From: Candidatus Latescibacterota bacterium
Lineage (GTDB): Bacteria; Latescibacterota; UBA2968; GCA-2709665
DNA: 43,844 nt
Direction of reading: 5' to 3'
Assembly: GCA_012271065.1 (NCBI GenBank)
Contig: JAAXHE010000173.1
Coordinates: 1 to 43,844, forward strand
Shown here: positions 21,387 through 30,671 of the stretch, one piece after another
Position numbering within the stretch: position 1 is the stretch's first letter
How the letters are laid out: every line of letters starts with the position of its first letter
Program-made: the position numbers and the translations under genes
The notes under the pieces: model-generated
The model's database searches: none
Told to the model about the DNA's origin: nothing
What the model saw: the letters and a program-made list of their open reading frames with translations, nothing else

Positions 21387-24300
21387 TCACTCCTCAGCGT
21401 ACTCATTCGAAACGGTCGGTTCGCGGCTGAGTCGCGATCTCCAATCTCGGATTGTTTCGATCTCTATCCCCGTCGTTTGAGCCGCGGCGTGGTCGATTAA
21501 GTCGCGCATATCCTCATCGGCCGCATACTTCCAGGGCTTGGCCGGGATGTGCTTGGTGCGCTCGAAGGCTTCGGCGAGTGGTGCGCAGCCGATGATCTTG
21601 AAGTCGGGTATTTGCAGCGTATTAAGTTCGGCCTGCGAGAATGACGGATTCGCTAACGTGCTGCTTCGCCTAATCAGGAACCCAAGCGCTCCGAGCGTGC
21701 CGTTGAACCACGCACAGAGTGCCTTAGCTTCATCCGAGTCGGTAGTCTCGTATTGGACAGGAACCCACATTGAACCTAAAGCTGGCTTCTTGGAATAGAT
21801 CGCGAGTAGTCTCCCCGACTGTGTATTGAATCGAGCCGTGAGTAGTACGTGACCTGCTTGACCCCGGTATCGGGTTGCGAGTTTCTCTTTCCTTTCGACG
21901 ACGCTCTGCTCTGGAGTAGCCTCCATGGTGGTCCGCAGGTCCTTTGATCGGCCCCAGAACACTCGGTAGCCCTCGCTGCCCTCATCGACTGGCTGAAAAG
22001 CATCCCGAATCCGTTGGCCCGCGGGACCAAGGGAATACCTGCTTTTCAGTGAAATGAGGCCATCCGCCTGTTCAAGCTGGATCGCGGCGCCAGCAAGTTC
22101 CGGGTCGAGAAACTGGCACGGCCGCCAATCTCCCTCGCCAACGCGTGTCGCGTCTTGTTCGTAAACGGTGATCCACTTTCTTGTGTCGCACACGTGTATT
22201 GCGTCCACGGCTTCGACGGCTTCCTTCGGCGTCGAGGGCATCCTGCGCAACGCGACAAAACGGGTTGGCCGGTCTGATCGGTCATTGTTTCCGATTCGGC
22301 GTCTGCATATCAGGAGCGATTCGTGAATGGCGGTGTTCTCGCTGAAATTAGGTCGCCGTGGGTCGTGGCTAGTTATAACAGTCTCGATTTGGAATCGCTT
22401 GGCAAGGAACTTTCTTTCCGCCATTCCACTGGTGTTCGTGCATGCCGTCGTCGGAATTACCTTGGCGAGAACAGCGTTAGTTTCTTTGAGGAGCAGGTCG
22501 GCGATGGGTGTGAAGAAGGTACCGATGCTGTTGGTCGTTACGACACCGTCTGCCGCGTCGTCTCGTCCCTCTATATGCTCCTTTATATCCAACTCGTGAC
22601 GCTGCATCGCCTTTCTGCCTGCGTCACCGTATTTTCTGCTACGGTTCTCGTTCGCGGTAAACGGAGCGTTCATGATGACGACATCGAGGTTGCGTAGGGG
22701 AAACCGGATCTCCGCGCTTTCAGTGACCTGGGTCGCATCAAGGGTTTCGAGAGATCGTATCGGTGCGGTCAATACGCGCAGATCCCGAGCGTCTGCGGCT
22801 GCGGTGAGGATTTCCAGTGACCCCGCCTTCGGCGGACTGTCACCCTGCGGACAGTGAGGCATAGTGACGAGGTTCATGCGTTCGTAATCGACGGTGGGCG
22901 CACCGAGCGTCATGTTACATGCGGCTAGCTGGATCCCGTGCTGGTTGATGTCGAGGCCGCAGAGTACATCTTCCACAAGCCGTTTGTGGAGGGCGTTGCG
23001 TTCGTCGGAGTTCATCTCCCTGAAAGCGTCAACGCGCGCCTTGATGGTCCGGAGGGCCGCCATGAGTAACGTACCGGTCCCGCAAGCGGGATCGATGATC
23101 CTTAAATTCGCGACCGCTTCCGGGTCCGCCCAATCGACGAAATTCTCGCTGAGCGCAAGGCGGGCCAGCATGATTGCCGACAAGTTGTTCGTATAGAAGG
23201 CGCCGTCGCTCTTCGCGGAGCCAAGAATGCTGTGATAGAGTGGTCCCGCATGGTCGTATCCGAGATCGCTCAAGGAATCCGCGACGCGGTTCGCACATTC
23301 CGCGACGGCACGAATCGCATCGTCGATTGCATTTCCTTCACGAAGCGCTCCAAGCACCGCGAGAGCGGGCTTGAACACAGGCGCGTAGTCCTTTTCAAGG
23401 ATGGACTCCCAGGCAATTTCAAGGACCTCTTTGGGGTTGCTCGCGCCCGCCACCTTGTCAAGCCGCACGATGGTTTTCATCTCCGGCTCGTCGCGCAGGC
23501 GGCGCTGAAGAAGGCAGGCGTTGCAGAGCATGAGCGCCGCGATTGTACATATCCCCTTCGCGCCGCCGTCTTCCTCCGGGACGAGGTCGAGGGCCTTCGC
23601 TATAGGCGCCTCCATCTCTTCCTTCTGAAGCACGCTGCTTACGTGCCTTACCGCATCCGAAATCTCGTCTGCAACGAGCTGCCCGGGCTTGCCCAGACCG
23701 GAAGCAGCCGCGACGTGCGCGTAGATCCCCTGCTCGGCTTCCTTCAGGTCGAGCCTGCTCTGGATATACTCGCCCTCGGACTCACGAACCGTCCCCGCGC
23801 CCGAATCTTTCGGGACGTTTGGCCGGTCCTGTTCATACACCTTGATGAAGGTGGCTGGCGATTCGGCCAGGCGACCGTCATGGGCCTGGAGCGCCCGCAA
23901 CACACGACCAACGGTACTGTATCCTTCGCTGCCACGTTCCAGCGCAGCCGCGACGTCCCGACCCGGTTCGACGACAACCGGGACAATGATGTAGCCGAAG
24001 CGTTTGCCCGGCGCCTTCCGCATCACGCGCCCGACGGCCTGCACGACGTCGACCTGGCTGTCCCGAGGATCGAGGAACGCGACGGCATCAAGCTGCGGGA
24101 CGTCAACGCCCTCGGTAAACAGCTTGACGTTGCAGACCACCCGGCATTCTCCATCGGCGTGAGCCAGAGATCGGAGCTCTTGATTACGCCTGAGCGCGCT
24201 CGCAGACGCATCGAGGTGCCGGGCAATCACCTTCATCGCCCGCCCGGTCGCCATGCGCCGGGTAGTGGCCCTCAAGACCTCGCTCTCCATGAGCGCGTCG

Positions 24301-25517
24301 GCGTACCACTTCGAACGCAGGATGCTGTTCGCAAACGCCATGGTGCGGGGAAGCTTGCCGGGCTGCTCCAGCGCCTTGCCCTCGGTGACGCCGTTTACTG
24401 CGAGCGACACGCCCAGAACTCGTGTCATCTCATTGGTTGTCAGCGCCTGCTTACGCTTTGTCGAAGTGTCGAGTTCTTCAAGACGCCGCCGCAGACCCGG
24501 CGTGACGCTCGCGTGGCTCACGCCAAGGACGATCACACGGTAGTCGGAGAGCATTCCGTGTTTCACGGCCTTGGCGAACGGAAGCCTGTGGAATTCCGGG
24601 CCATAGACGCCGTAATCGCCCATGTCGACGACTTCGAACCCCTTTTCGGCGAGTTTGCTCTTTGACCGTTGGGTGTAGATTCGAGGCGTGGCGGTCATGT
24701 AGAGGCGCCGCCGGGCGCGCAGTCGAGCGTCATCATGGAACTCCTGGAAGTCCACCTTTCTCGCGGGATTCGAACGGCGCTCCCCAAGAAGCGCTCCCGT
24801 GGTCCGGTGGGCCTCGTCGGCGATGGCCAGTTCGAACTCAGGAGCACCATGATTTTCCTGTGCCTCAGTGACCCTGCCAAGCGAATGGTATGTACAGAAC
24901 ACAACGCGGGTCGGTCCGTCGTCGACAAGTGAACGAGCGATCTCGGCAGGGTCCGTCGAGACCGGACACTCGAGCTCGGAAATCCGGATATCCTCGTTCT
25001 CGTTGCGTCCTCCGGCGGTGGGGTCTGAACACACAACGATGCATTCAAGCTTGCGCGTAGTCTGCCGCAGCCATTCCCGCCGCGCCTGCGAGACCAGCGC
25101 GATGGTCGGGGCCGCAAAGAGAATTCGCTGGCCTTCCTTGACAACCTGCTCGGCGATGCGAAGGGCGGTAAAAGTCTTGCCTGTACCACAGGCCATGATG
25201 AGGCGGCCCCGGTCGTGATGCTCGAGCCCGGCGACAGCGTCCTCGATCGCTTCCACTTGCAAGGGCCAGGGCTCTTGAACAGGGCGCCTGGCATCCACTT
25301 CTTCCACCTGGACGTTGAGGTATTCACGGAAGTCGACCTGTGTGACCTGTGGGTGGGCGTTCTGGATAGCCCGCTCCGCATTGGTTCCCCACCGGCAGGT
25401 CGCCACGAACCAGCGTCCTTTCTCCGACTCGTCGCGGCTATCGGTCCGGATTCGATCGAGGATCTGTCGCGCGGTTGGCCTTCCCCCGAGATCGAGGTTC
25501 ATCTGTGCGTCCGTCAT
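21387..25517 (-). CDS. Type ISP restriction-modification-like protein: SF2 helicase plus N6-adenine methyltransferase, nuclease core missing
   Basis: A 1376-residue protein. Residues about 105-560 are an SF2 helicase-translocase: Walker A MACGTGKTFTALRIAE near 108, ADEAHR near 232, YMTATPRI, and a C-terminal lobe with QAVGRVMRK. Residues about 700-1130 are an adenine methyltransferase: motif I IIDPACGTGTL near 805 and motif IV near 950. The rest would be the target-recognition part. Type ISP enzymes (LlaGI, LlaBIII) start with an Mrr-like nuclease of about 150 residues. Here the usual lead-in (RIRTDSRDESEKG) runs straight into the segment after the nuclease (FVATCRWGTNAERA), so the D...ExK core is absent. 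Motif IV reads NAPF instead of NPPY/F. ATG at 25517 is chosen for GGAG 9 bases upstream; an ATG at 25610 is possible. It may methylate or translocate but should not cut. Confidence 0.85.
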   Translation of the reverse strand: MTDAQMNLDLGGRPTARQILDRIRTDSRDESEKGRWFVATCRWGTNAERAIQNAHPQVTQVDFREYLNVQVEEVDARRPVQEPWPLQVEAIEDAVAGLEHHDRGRLIMACGTGKTFTALRIAEQVVKEGQRILFAAPTIALVSQARREWLRQTTRKLECIVVCSDPTAGGRNENEDIRISELECPVSTDPAEIARSLVDDGPTRVVFCTYHSLGRVTEAQENHGAPEFELAIADEAHRTTGALLGERRSNPARKVDFQEFHDDARLRARRRLYMTATPRIYTQRSKSKLAEKGFEVVDMGDYGVYGPEFHRLPFAKAVKHGMLSDYRVIVLGVSHASVTPGLRRRLEELDTSTKRKQALTTNEMTRVLGVSLAVNGVTEGKALEQPGKLPRTMAFANSILRSKWYADALMESEVLRATTRRMATGRAMKVIARHLDASASALRRNQELRSLAHADGECRVVCNVKLFTEGVDVPQLDAVAFLDPRDSQVDVVQAVGRVMRKAPGKRFGYIIVPVVVEPGRDVAAALERGSEGYSTVGRVLRALQAHDGRLAESPATFIKVYEQDRPNVPKDSGAGTVRESEGEYIQSRLDLKEAEQGIYAHVAAASGLGKPGQLVADEISDAVRHVSSVLQKEEMEAPIAKALDLVPEEDGGAKGICTIAALMLCNACLLQRRLRDEPEMKTIVRLDKVAGASNPKEVLEIAWESILEKDYAPVFKPALAVLGALREGNAIDDAIRAVAECANRVADSLSDLGYDHAGPLYHSILGSAKSDGAFYTNNLSAIMLARLALSENFVDWADPEAVANLRIIDPACGTGTLLMAALRTIKARVDAFREMNSDERNALHKRLVEDVLCGLDINQHGIQLAACNMTLGAPTVDYERMNLVTMPHCPQGDSPPKAGSLEILTAAADARDLRVLTAPIRSLETLDATQVTESAEIRFPLRNLDVVIMNAPFTANENRSRKYGDAGRKAMQRHELDIKEHIEGRDDAADGVVTTNSIGTFFTPIADLLLKETNAVLAKVIPTTACTNTSGMAERKFLAKRFQIETVITSHDPRRPNFSENTAIHESLLICRRRIGNNDRSDRPTRFVALRRMPSTPKEAVEAVDAIHVCDTRKWITVYEQDATRVGEGDWRPCQFLDPELAGAAIQLEQADGLISLKSRYSLGPAGQRIRDAFQPVDEGSEGYRVFWGRSKDLRTTMEATPEQSVVERKEKLATRYRGQAGHVLLTARFNTQSGRLLAIYSKKPALGSMWVPVQYETTDSDEAKALCAWFNGTLGALGFLIRRSSTLANPSFSQAELNTLQIPDFKIIGCAPLAEAFERTKHIPAKPWKYAADEDMRDLIDHAAAQTTGIEIETIRDWRSRLSREPTVSNEYAEE

Positions 25518-25782
25518 GGCATGAAACTCCAGTGCGTCATGCATTCGAGAGCGTCGCTGCCCATCAAACACGCGGAGGCTGAAGACATCATGGTATACGA
25601 ACAGTGCCAACTCTCATCAGTTGTAGGCCTCCCTAAAGCAGGTGCAAGTTCAGAATATACTTTCAACCATTGAGGGTGCAACCGATTTTCAGTCGCATGC
25701 TTCTGTTCCGGGACGCTTGCGGCCACAGGATGCACCGCGGCCTTTTTGTCGATAGCGCTGTCCGACCGTGTCCATATGTAAA

Positions 25783-25814
25783 AGCCCAGGGGCGTGATTG
25801 GTCAGCCCTGAGCT
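25783..25814 (-). terminator. Terminator of the E1 alpha/beta operon, possibly bidirectional
   Basis: AGCCCAGGG (25783-25791) pairs with CCCTGAGCT (25806-25814) with one mismatch. On the minus strand it is followed by TTTTACAT and lies 57 bases after the E1 beta stop. On the plus strand ATTTTGTT follows. The remainder of 25518-25870 shows no gene. Confidence 0.7.
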
Positions 25815-25870
25815 ATTTTGTTGGCACGTCCCGAAGCTGCAGTGTACCCGTCGTCTGTGACTGACTGAAA

Positions 25871-26833
25871 TTAACCGCGCACGCAGTCTCTAATGGCTTC
25901 GGCGATGTCCCCGGTCTGGGGCAGGCAGGCGTCTTCCAGCGAGGCGCTGTAGGGCATTGGCGTGTTCAGGCCGCCCAGAACCCTTGGGGGTTTGCGAAGG
26001 TGTTCGAAGCCCCGTTCGGCGACCTGGCGGACGATTTCGGCGCCGACCCCTCCGCGCGCCGGGGCCTCGTGCACAACGAGAAGCCGGCCTGTTTTTTTGA
26101 CCGAGCGAAGGATGGTCTCCACGTCCAGAGGGACCAGCGTACGGGGATCGATCACTTCGACGCTGATCTCCGCGTCCACGGATTCAGCCGCCTCAAGTGT
26201 CTTCTGCAGGGCGTAGGAGACGGCGACAACGGTAACGTCGGCGCCCTCGCGTTTGACGTCAGCCGTACCGAGAGGAACGACGTGATCGCCTTCGGGCACG
26301 TCCTGGTCGATATCGCCCAGCAGCCGGTGCTGGATGAAGACAACCGGGCCGTCGTCACGGATGCTGGCTTTCATCAGCCCCTTGGCGTCGGCGGCCGTGG
26401 CCGGCATGACCACCTTCAGTCCCGGAGCATGCGCGAACCAGCTCTCGAGGCTCTGGCTGTGGTGACCGGCCTCCCGTGTGCCGGCGCCACCCGGAGTACG
26501 GATCACCATCGGGACATTGACGTTGCCCCCGGACATCAGGTGGATCTTGGCGGCCTGGTTGACGATGGGATCCATGCAAACGGTAACGAAGTCGCAATAC
26601 ATGATGACCGCGACCGGACGCAGGCCGGTCATGGCGGCGCCCACCGCCAGTCCCACAAAGCCCGTTTCGGAAATGGGCGTCTGCCACGTGCGGCGTTCGC
26701 GGAACTGGTCCCAGAGTTGCTTGCGCTCGCGGACCGGACCGATATCCTCGCCGATGGTGAAGACGCGCTCGTCGCGGGCGGTTTCTTCCCGGATGGCGTC
26801 GCTAATAGCCTGGGCGTACGTAACGACGGGCAT
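25871..26833 (-). CDS. 2-oxoacid (pyruvate/acetoin) dehydrogenase E1 component, beta subunit
   Basis: A 320-residue transketolase-like E1 beta chain. The family pattern is complete: FTIGEDIG near the start, TPISETGFVGLAVGAAMTGL, the potassium-binding and dimer region VPMVIRTPGG, EAGHHSQSLESWF, PGLKVVMPATAADAKGL, and the C-terminal DPRTLVPLDVETI and VVHEAPARGG. With the alpha subunit it forms the thiamine-diphosphate enzyme that decarboxylates a 2-oxoacid or acetoin and passes the acyl group to an E2 lipoyl protein. Its ATG overlaps the alpha stop by 1 base (TAATG). No E2 or E3 gene is adjacent, so those parts must be encoded elsewhere. Substrate (pyruvate, acetoin or branched-chain) cannot be decided from sequence alone. 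Confidence 0.92.
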   Translation of the reverse strand: MPVVTYAQAISDAIREETARDERVFTIGEDIGPVRERKQLWDQFRERRTWQTPISETGFVGLAVGAAMTGLRPVAVIMYCDFVTVCMDPIVNQAAKIHLMSGGNVNVPMVIRTPGGAGTREAGHHSQSLESWFAHAPGLKVVMPATAADAKGLMKASIRDDGPVVFIQHRLLGDIDQDVPEGDHVVPLGTADVKREGADVTVVAVSYALQKTLEAAESVDAEISVEVIDPRTLVPLDVETILRSVKKTGRLLVVHEAPARGGVGAEIVRQVAERGFEHLRKPPRVLGGLNTPMPYSASLEDACLPQTGDIAEAIRDCVRG

Positions 26834-27831
26834 TAGAGGGCGACCCCTGGAGTAACGGGCAAGTCTTCGAAATCAGGATATGGAGATTGCTTGCCGTAGG
26901 CGACGGCCTCGCGGGCCGCCGCCCTGGTTTCGGAAATGACGTTTTGTTTTTCTTCGTCCGTGAGGTTTCCGGCGTCAAAGAGCTTGTGTTCGAAGAGGGC
27001 GATCGGGTCCTTGCTTTTCCAGGTCTCCAGTTCTTCCGGATTGTTGTGTTCGCCCTGGCCTCCGCCCGCGTGGCTCACGAAGCGATAGGTCTTGCACTCG
27101 ATAAGCGTGGGTCCGTTTCCTGTGCGCGCTCTGGTTACGGCCTCCGATGCGGCACGGTAGACTTCAAGAATGTCCTGGCCATCGACAATACAACCGGGCA
27201 TGTCGTACGCGGCGGCCTTGGCGGCGACATCCGGAGGAGAGAGCGTTATGGAAGCGGGGGTGGTGGCGGCATAGAGGTTGTTTTCGCAGACGTAGACGGC
27301 GGGCAGGTCCCAGAGCGCGGCCATGTTCAGAGCTTCGTGGAACGCGCCCTGATTGGCGGCCCCCTCGCTGAAGAAAGCGACGGCCACCTGCTGAGTGCCG
27401 CGGTATTTCGCGGAGAAAGCGGCGCCGGTGGCGATGGGGACCTGAGCGCCCACGATTCCGTTCCCGCCAATCAGTCCGAGTTCTGAACTGAAGATGTGCA
27501 TGGAACCGCCGCATCCGCCGCTGTACCCGTGTTTCCGCCCCATCAACTCGGCCATCATCGGCTTGAGTTCCGCGCCCTTGGCGATGGCATGGCCGTGACC
27601 CCTGTGCGTGCTGGCCACGAAATCATCCGGTCCGAGGGCGGCGCAGACGCCCACCTCGGCGCCTTCCTGGCCGATGGCCAGATGGGCGGCGCCGGAGATG
27701 ACCCCTTCGCTTTCGGGATTGTCGCGAAGATAGCTGGTATAGTCGTAGTGGATTTTTACCTGCTCTTCGAAAAAGCGGATCCGGTACATCCGCCGGAGCA
27801 TCTCAACGCAAGTTTCTCTATCGGGCATCAT
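26833..27831 (-). CDS. 2-oxoacid (pyruvate/acetoin) dehydrogenase E1 component, alpha subunit
   Basis: A 332-residue E1 alpha chain, first gene of a two-gene operon. Conserved parts include LAIGQEGAEVGVCAAL, FVASTHRGHGHAIAKGA, GCGGSMHIF, and the thiamine-diphosphate motif running from residue 155 to N184-N185 (VCENNLYA). The motif start reads S-E-G-A-A-N where the family has G-D-G-x-x-N, so the Mg-binding Asp is replaced by Glu. A slightly longer than usual segment near residues 30-48 (DYTSYLRDNPESEGV) is also seen. ATG at 27831 (or the next codon) has a modest AGG ribosome site. The call is secure; the altered cofactor motif raises a small doubt about activity. Confidence 0.9.
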   Translation of the reverse strand: MMPDRETCVEMLRRMYRIRFFEEQVKIHYDYTSYLRDNPESEGVISGAAHLAIGQEGAEVGVCAALGPDDFVASTHRGHGHAIAKGAELKPMMAELMGRKHGYSGGCGGSMHIFSSELGLIGGNGIVGAQVPIATGAAFSAKYRGTQQVAVAFFSEGAANQGAFHEALNMAALWDLPAVYVCENNLYAATTPASITLSPPDVAAKAAAYDMPGCIVDGQDILEVYRAASEAVTRARTGNGPTLIECKTYRFVSHAGGGQGEHNNPEELETWKSKDPIALFEHKLFDAGNLTDEEKQNVISETRAAAREAVAYGKQSPYPDFEDLPVTPGVAL

Positions 27832-27934
27832 TGGCCTGATTTCCTCGGTTGCACGTAGGTACGGCGTCAGTTAGGGCCCGGATAGGCATTTTCAACGGGC
27901 TGCCAACCTCAATTCAAAACAGATTACGGTTAAA

Positions 27935-27966
27935 TTGGCCACAAAAAGCACAAAAGGCACAGAAAG
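27935..27966 (+). repeat. Dispersed intergenic repeat of the CACAAAA-AGCACAAAAGGCACAG type
   Basis: Starting TTGGCCACAAAAAGCA and ending AAAAGGCACAGAAA, this A/C-rich phrase resembles an intergenic motif met in many unrelated bacterial genomes (from memory). It lies in the 173-base gap between the E1 alpha start and the aminotransferase end. Only one copy is in the window. Confidence 0.4.
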
Positions 27967-28004
27967 TATCGGTGCGAATCGGCGTGTGTCGCAACGCCGC
28001 GATC

Positions 28005-29408
28005 CTAATTTCCGGACGCTTCGCCGATCCACTCGAGACGGTCTCCAACTTGCCTACAATGACCCATTGCCGAATCGATGGCGTCGTGCAGCAGGTTGAC
28101 AATCCGGTCTGCCTGCGCGCAGGTGATCACAAGGGCGGGCGCCAGGACGAGGATGTCGCCGTTGTTGCGCAGGATCATGCCCGCTTTCCTGCAGAAACCG
28201 GCGATAAAGCTCCCGGCCTTTCCCGGAGGATTCAGGGCCTCCCGCGTCTCGCGGTTTCCCACGAGTTCGACGGCCCAGAGCGTGCCGAGGCCGCGTACAT
28301 TTCCCACCAGAGGATATCGGTAGAGTTCGTCCAGTTTTCTCTTGAACCAGTCACCCAGATCGGCTGCGCGCTGCACGAGGTCTTCGTTCTGGATGACTTC
28401 GATATGGGCGAGTGCGGCGGCGCAGGCCGCGGCATGGCCCGAGAAGGTGTGGATATGTCGGAATCCGGTCCCGGAGCTTCGAATGGTCTCGGCAACTTCT
28501 TCGGTCGCAATCGCGGCGCCAATGGGCAGATAACCCCCCGAGAAACCCTTGGCGACGGTCATAATGTCCGGGGTGACGTTCCAGTTTTCACTCGCAAACA
28601 TCTTGCCGGTGCGGCCGAAACCCGTCTGGATTTCGTCGAAGATGAGCAGGACGCCATGCCGGTCGCAGAGATCGCGCACCCCTTGCAGATATCCATCCGG
28701 TGGAAGGGGAAAGCCCGTGTTGGAGCCCGGGATGGGGTCCATGATGACGGCCGCGACGGATTGAGGGCCCTCCCATTCCAGAACGGATGCCAGATTCTTG
28801 AGGCAGGCCAGCGCACAGGTGCCGGGATCCAGGCCCAGCTCGCAGCGATAACAATTCGCGGGCATGGCGTGGGTGAACCCCGGCAGCAGGGGTTCGTAGG
28901 GTTCGCGGCTGCCTGCCAGGCCGGTCGCGGAGAGCGCGCCGAGCGTGGCGCCGTGATATGAGCCCCTTCGGAATATCACCTTGTAGCGGTTTTTCTCGCC
29001 TTTGGCCCAGTAATAGCTGCGCGCCAGCTTAATCGCCGCCTCGTTGGCTTCGGAGCCGTCGTTGATAAGGAAGGAGACGGAGAGGCCGCCAGGGGCGATT
29101 TCGGCCAGTTTCGCCGCCAGCCTCGCTGCAGGTTCGATCAGATAGTCCTGTCCGCCGGGAAAGTAAGCCAGCTTTCCCATCTGTTCGTTCACCGCGTCGA
29201 TGACTTCGGTACGGCCGTGCCCGCACAGGGTCGTGAGCAGCGAGGCGAAGGTGTCCAGGTATTCATTGCCGTCGGCGTCGTAGATGTACAGACCGTCGCC
29301 ATGCGTAATCGTCATCGGCTGCTTTTCGGGCTGCGCGCCGCGGAAATAGTTCTGCCAGAGGTGTCGCGATGCGGCCACGATGTCTTCGGTATCGAGCGGG
29401 TTCTTCAT
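28005..29408 (-). CDS. Class III PLP-dependent aminotransferase
   Basis: A 467-residue fold-type I aminotransferase. It has DGLYIYDADGNEYLD at the front, the PLP phosphate-binding region NDGSEANEAAIKLAR, the aspartate in LLIFDEIQTGFGRTG, and the Schiff-base lysine in TVAKGFSGGYLPIGA. The cysteine set NCYRC...GTCALAC is normal for one branch of this class. These enzymes move an omega-amino group from substrates such as ornithine, GABA, beta-alanine or taurine to an oxoacid; the exact substrate is open. ATG at 29408 has GGAAG about 6-9 bases upstream and is preferred over an ATG at 29492 inside the preceding gene. It follows the oxidoreductase gene by 34 bases, so the two are probably co-transcribed. 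Confidence 0.9.
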   Translation of the reverse strand: MKNPLDTEDIVAASRHLWQNYFRGAQPEKQPMTITHGDGLYIYDADGNEYLDTFASLLTTLCGHGRTEVIDAVNEQMGKLAYFPGGQDYLIEPAARLAAKLAEIAPGGLSVSFLINDGSEANEAAIKLARSYYWAKGEKNRYKVIFRRGSYHGATLGALSATGLAGSREPYEPLLPGFTHAMPANCYRCELGLDPGTCALACLKNLASVLEWEGPQSVAAVIMDPIPGSNTGFPLPPDGYLQGVRDLCDRHGVLLIFDEIQTGFGRTGKMFASENWNVTPDIMTVAKGFSGGYLPIGAAIATEEVAETIRSSGTGFRHIHTFSGHAAACAAALAHIEVIQNEDLVQRAADLGDWFKRKLDELYRYPLVGNVRGLGTLWAVELVGNRETREALNPPGKAGSFIAGFCRKAGMILRNNGDILVLAPALVITCAQADRIVNLLHDAIDSAMGHCRQVGDRLEWIGEASGN

Positions 29409-29442
29409 GCCGTCTTCCGGTTGTTTCAGGAAAAGCGGATTG

Positions 29443-30507
29443 TCATTCGATGTCCACTTCGCGGCCCTTTTCAGCCGACAGGTAAATCCCATCCATCATC
29501 TTCTGAACCATCAGCCCATGTTCGGCTGGTGCGAGCGTGGGCTTGTCATAGAGGACGTGGTCGACGAAATTGCGCAGTTTGGCGCCGAAGGTGGATTCGA
29601 ATCCGGACTCGGGCAGCCAACCCGGTTCGGTGTTCACCATGTATCCGTTGTCATCCCGTGCGATTGAGAGAGGATCCCAGGTGGCGCCGCCCTTGTCGCC
29701 TATGAGCTGAAAGTTCCAAACGTCCGCATTTATGTGGGCGGCAAAGCTGGATTCCACGTGAATGACGGCGCCGCCATCGAACCGGATCTGGCCTACCGCC
29801 AGGTCTTCGACGGTGTAGGTCTCGCAGTCCCAATCGGGCCACCTGCAAATCACTTCCGATTTTCTGTTACCCAGGTAGGTAAAGACGTTTCCACTGGCGG
29901 CGACGGGTCTGGGTGAGCCCATAATGTAGTGGACGGCTTCCAGCACGTGTACGCCGATGTCCACGAGCGGACCGCCGCCCTGGAGTTCTTTCCGGCCGAA
30001 AACACCCCAGTTCGGAATCCCTCGCCTGCGCAGCGCCTGAACGCGGGCAAACAGGATCCTCCCCAACCGGCCGCTGTCAACGGCTTTCCTGATGAACTGG
30101 GCCTTCGGGTCGAAGCGATGCTGGAAGCCGATGACCAGCTTGCGCCCATGGTCCCTGGCCGTGTCGAGCATGGCTTTCCCTTCGCGGCCATTCATGGCCA
30201 GAGGTTTCTCGACGATGACGTGAGCACCCGCCGAGAGCGACGCGATGGTGGCCGGAGCGTGGAGGCCGTTCGGCGTGCAGACGCTTACGGCATCGGGCCT
30301 GACTTTGCTCAGCATGGCCTCGTAGTCCGCAAAGCACTCGGCGATGGCGAATTCTTTGGAGCGGTTTTCAAGCGCCGCCTCCGATATATCCGCCATGGCG
30401 ACCATTTCGACGTCGTCCATCTCCTGGAAACAACGCATCTGGGTACCGGCGATGCCCCCGGCGCCGATGAAGGCGATTCGGAGCTTTCTCTTGGTGGAGT
30501 CGGCCAT
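29443..30507 (-). CDS. Gfo/Idh/MocA-family NAD(P)-dependent oxidoreductase
   Basis: 354 residues. The N-terminal Rossmann fold opens with IAFIGAGGIAGTQM, the cofactor-linked lysine motif is VEKPLAM near residue 100, and the C-terminal alpha/beta domain has the usual DIGVHVLEAVHYIMG with the conserved Asp and His of the active site. Family members oxidise or reduce sugar or inositol hydroxyls and related compounds with NAD(P). Start ATG at 30507 lacks a clear ribosome site. It is paired with the downstream class III aminotransferase (34-base gap), so an amino-sugar or amino-polyol path is plausible but unproven. Two more members (32904, 42723) in the window are diverged paralogues, not recent copies. 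Confidence 0.9.
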   Translation of the reverse strand: MADSTKRKLRIAFIGAGGIAGTQMRCFQEMDDVEMVAMADISEAALENRSKEFAIAECFADYEAMLSKVRPDAVSVCTPNGLHAPATIASLSAGAHVIVEKPLAMNGREGKAMLDTARDHGRKLVIGFQHRFDPKAQFIRKAVDSGRLGRILFARVQALRRRGIPNWGVFGRKELQGGGPLVDIGVHVLEAVHYIMGSPRPVAASGNVFTYLGNRKSEVICRWPDWDCETYTVEDLAVGQIRFDGGAVIHVESSFAAHINADVWNFQLIGDKGGATWDPLSIARDDNGYMVNTEPGWLPESGFESTFGAKLRNFVDHVLYDKPTLAPAEHGLMVQKMMDGIYLSAEKGREVDIE

Positions 30508-30671
30508 TCGCTATGCCAGGCTGAAGTGGGGTATCTTGTTGAGAGACCGAGGACGTCGTTCGGAAGGCTGGATGCCCTACTATATCTCGTCATCCGACGA
30601 CATGCAACACGAAAAAACGACCCGGGCGGGCTTCACCGGGGATATCTGCGCTTGATTCCGCCCGACGCAGG

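Noticed and set aside
23232..24665. Long plus-strand open frame (477 codons)
   Set aside because: It lies entirely antisense to the type ISP-like gene, whose motifs are unmistakable; the frame has arginine-rich, shadow-type composition.
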